From the NCBI GenBank assembly GCA_014706385.1, contig JACGZH010000010.1:124001-188000 (forward strand): 64,000 bases of DNA. The letters are read 5' to 3'. Within the stretch, counting starts at the first letter, position 1. The number at the start of each line of letters is the position of its first letter. Below the pieces are notes generated by a model that saw only the letters and a program-made list of their open reading frames with translations, was not told the origin of the DNA and searched no databases. Of the stretch, positions 62,601 through 64,000 are shown one piece after another. This stretch comes from Phaffia rhodozyma. Lineage: Eukaryota > Basidiomycota > Tremellomycetes > Cystofilobasidiales > Mrakiaceae. The position numbers were made by a program, and so were the translations under genes.

Positions 62601-64000
62601 GGTCTCGAAGAAGATTTAGGATAGTTGGTAGGAAAGGTAAACCCGATTCGGATGAAAGTGGGTGTAGGAATCTTGGCTAGTGTTGGCGCACCCCAAGGAC
62701 CTTGTAGAGACATGACTAGCTTTCGTCCGGCCAGGTCAAACGTTTCTACCTTGATTTCTCTCTTATAGATGGGTATAACTTCCTTGAGTCTGAAAGTAGA
62801 TCAAAACATCGTTCCGCAGATAATGTTTAGTATCTTGCCAACGATGCTCGTGATCAAGTTGCAACTCACTCTGTCTCAAGTCTGACCATCACTTCGTCGT
62901 CTTCAGATTGGTAGGGACTGTCTTCATCGATGAACCCTGAGCCTCTGGAGATATTTTGGACACTATTAGATTTCGATCGACTGCCTGATCTTGATTTTTC
63001 AAGGGAAGAAGATCGGGAAGAGTTTTTACGGCGTTTGCCGGATGTCTTCAATGATTTACTTTGGAAGTACTGTTTTTAGTCAACACGGATGCATAATAGG
63101 TCAGATCTTATCGTTGTCAAACCTCGTCTCATGTTTCCTTTTTTTTCGATGAGCAATAACTAAAACTCGCCTCGATATTGCTATTGTAACGAGACCGAAT
63201 GATAAGCATGAACCGGTAGGAATGGTAAGAAAAGAAGACAGAGATGAGAAAAGAGTATGACGCACTTGTTCCAGTTCATTGCAGCTTTAGCTCCATCCGG
63301 CTCTTGAATTGGTCCCCTAAATGTTGTCCCCCTAGTCATCGGCACTACCGTTCTAGCCGTTGGTCCTGAACTGCTCAGGTTGTCTGCTCTACTTCTCTTC
63401 TTCTGCAGTCTGCTCTCCTTCTCTCTCTGTTCGATCTCTAAGCCTTCCGGCATACTTTTACTCCCATGCTCATCGTCTTCGCTCCTCTCGATTATGAGTT
63501 GGGAGCCCCCTTCCTCGCTCGGCTCTGTCTCATCTGCATCGACAGAGTGGTCCATCGGATTTCTCAGCCCGGAGTTGACATGATGCAACCTAGGCCTTTG
63601 CAACTGTTGTCTCTTATGAAGCTGATGGTGTTGAGACTGATGATTGTTTCCTGTTCGAAGGGTGTTGATTATGTTCATTCCTCGAAGGGGGGCCGAGACA
63701 TGAGGCATCGGGCGGAGATTGAAAGAGGATCCGTCAACTGATGGCGCCCCGGAGGAGGATGTTAAAAGGGGGCTGAAGAATGAATCGATGGGTGTCGAGG
63801 GGGGAGTTAAGATAAGGTCGGGTTCATCAATGTAAGACTTTGAAGGAGCGCCTCGACGGGTCATGATCACTTTGATAGGCGAATGTGGTTTGTGGCCAGC
63901 ATCCTGAAGGGAGGAACACGGAAGCGAGTGGAGTTAGCCAAAATATCAGATGATGTTCAGAAGAAAATCATAAGAGCGGACACACTAGCAGAACACTTTC
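59654..64000 (-). CDS. MTC5: WDR59/MTC5-like SEA (GATOR2) complex subunit, 5' end missing
   Basis: Vacuolar-membrane TORC1 regulator of the SEA complex. Its 5' part, expected to hold the WD40 propeller, lies beyond 64000. The first exon in the window starts near 63903 and ends at 63266 (Ser/Arg-rich linker). Later exons code an RWD-like region at about 62800-62290 (VKVETFDLAGRKL-like start, then FIRIGFTFPTNYPKSSSRPF and CMYKVMSFLLGY), ATFGPNG, long Ser-rich linkers (61.5-62.2 and 60.5-60.95 kb), and SSRWLSFAVVCQRAYADLLL near 60380. The C-terminal RING-like zinc region has TSCAYC, CHVWG, CLRCGHVLHLQC and CPAGCGCICY. RWD plus RING points to WDR59/Sea3. Exact splice sites are not fully solved; the last junction (about 59957-59910) needs an unusually short 48-nt intron. 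Confidence 0.65.

Overview
The window is nuclear DNA from an intron-rich basidiomycete yeast. Nearly every gene is cut by many short introns (mostly 70-110 nt, GT/GC donors, AG acceptors), CGA is the favoured arginine codon, leaders are pyrimidine-rich, and the proteins are typically fungal (POM152, SOF1, URB1, HET-C, MTC5/WDR59). Gene structure and base composition suggest a tremellomycete of the Cystofilobasidiales, such as Phaffia/Xanthophyllomyces. That placement is inference. There are no operons, plasmid or phage genes, or CRISPR arrays. The exon models below were built by hand, by joining splice sites so that the frame and family motifs stay continuous. Almost all close to whole codons.

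Layout. 0.7-6.9 kb: RPA190, largest subunit of RNA polymerase I (+). 7.5 kb: a tRNA-Leu(UAA) with an intron. 7.9-12.3 kb: a RecQ-family helicase in 26 exons (+). 12.5-14.8 kb: SOF1 (-). 15.6-20.7 kb: nucleoporin POM152 (+). 21.6-22.7 kb: synaptobrevin (+). 23.1-24.9 kb: divergent histone H4 (-) and H3 (+) genes sharing a promoter with five ACGCGT boxes. 25.9-26.8 kb: a weak hypothetical gene. 27.5-31.7 kb: HET-C (+). 31.9-33.1 kb: a TENA/THI-4 family protein (-). 33.6-36.3 kb: an MFS transporter (+). 37.2-40.9 kb: an MFS sugar transporter in 24 exons (-). 42.0-44.0 kb: an AlaX-type alanyl-tRNA editing protein (-). 44-45.5 kb: an 8-bp tandem array and gene-poor DNA. 45.6-47.1 kb: a secreted CAP/PR-1 protein (+). 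47.8-49.4 kb: an unrecognised membrane protein (-). 49.8-51.0 kb: a CUZ1-like AN1 zinc-finger protein (+). 51.2-52.0 kb: a PEBP protein (+). 52.5-59.5 kb: URB1 (+). 59.7-64.0 kb and beyond: an MTC5/WDR59-like SEA/GATOR2 subunit (-, 5' end outside the window).

Three genes serve ribosome production (RPA190, SOF1, URB1). The others are mixed housekeeping and transport functions with no evident pathway cluster. The most unusual signals are a roughly 80-110 bp dispersed repeat with at least five diverged copies in gaps between genes at 25-37 kb, an abundance of microexons (11-20 nt), three probable GC-AG introns, and genes whose start codon is cut off by an intron at once.
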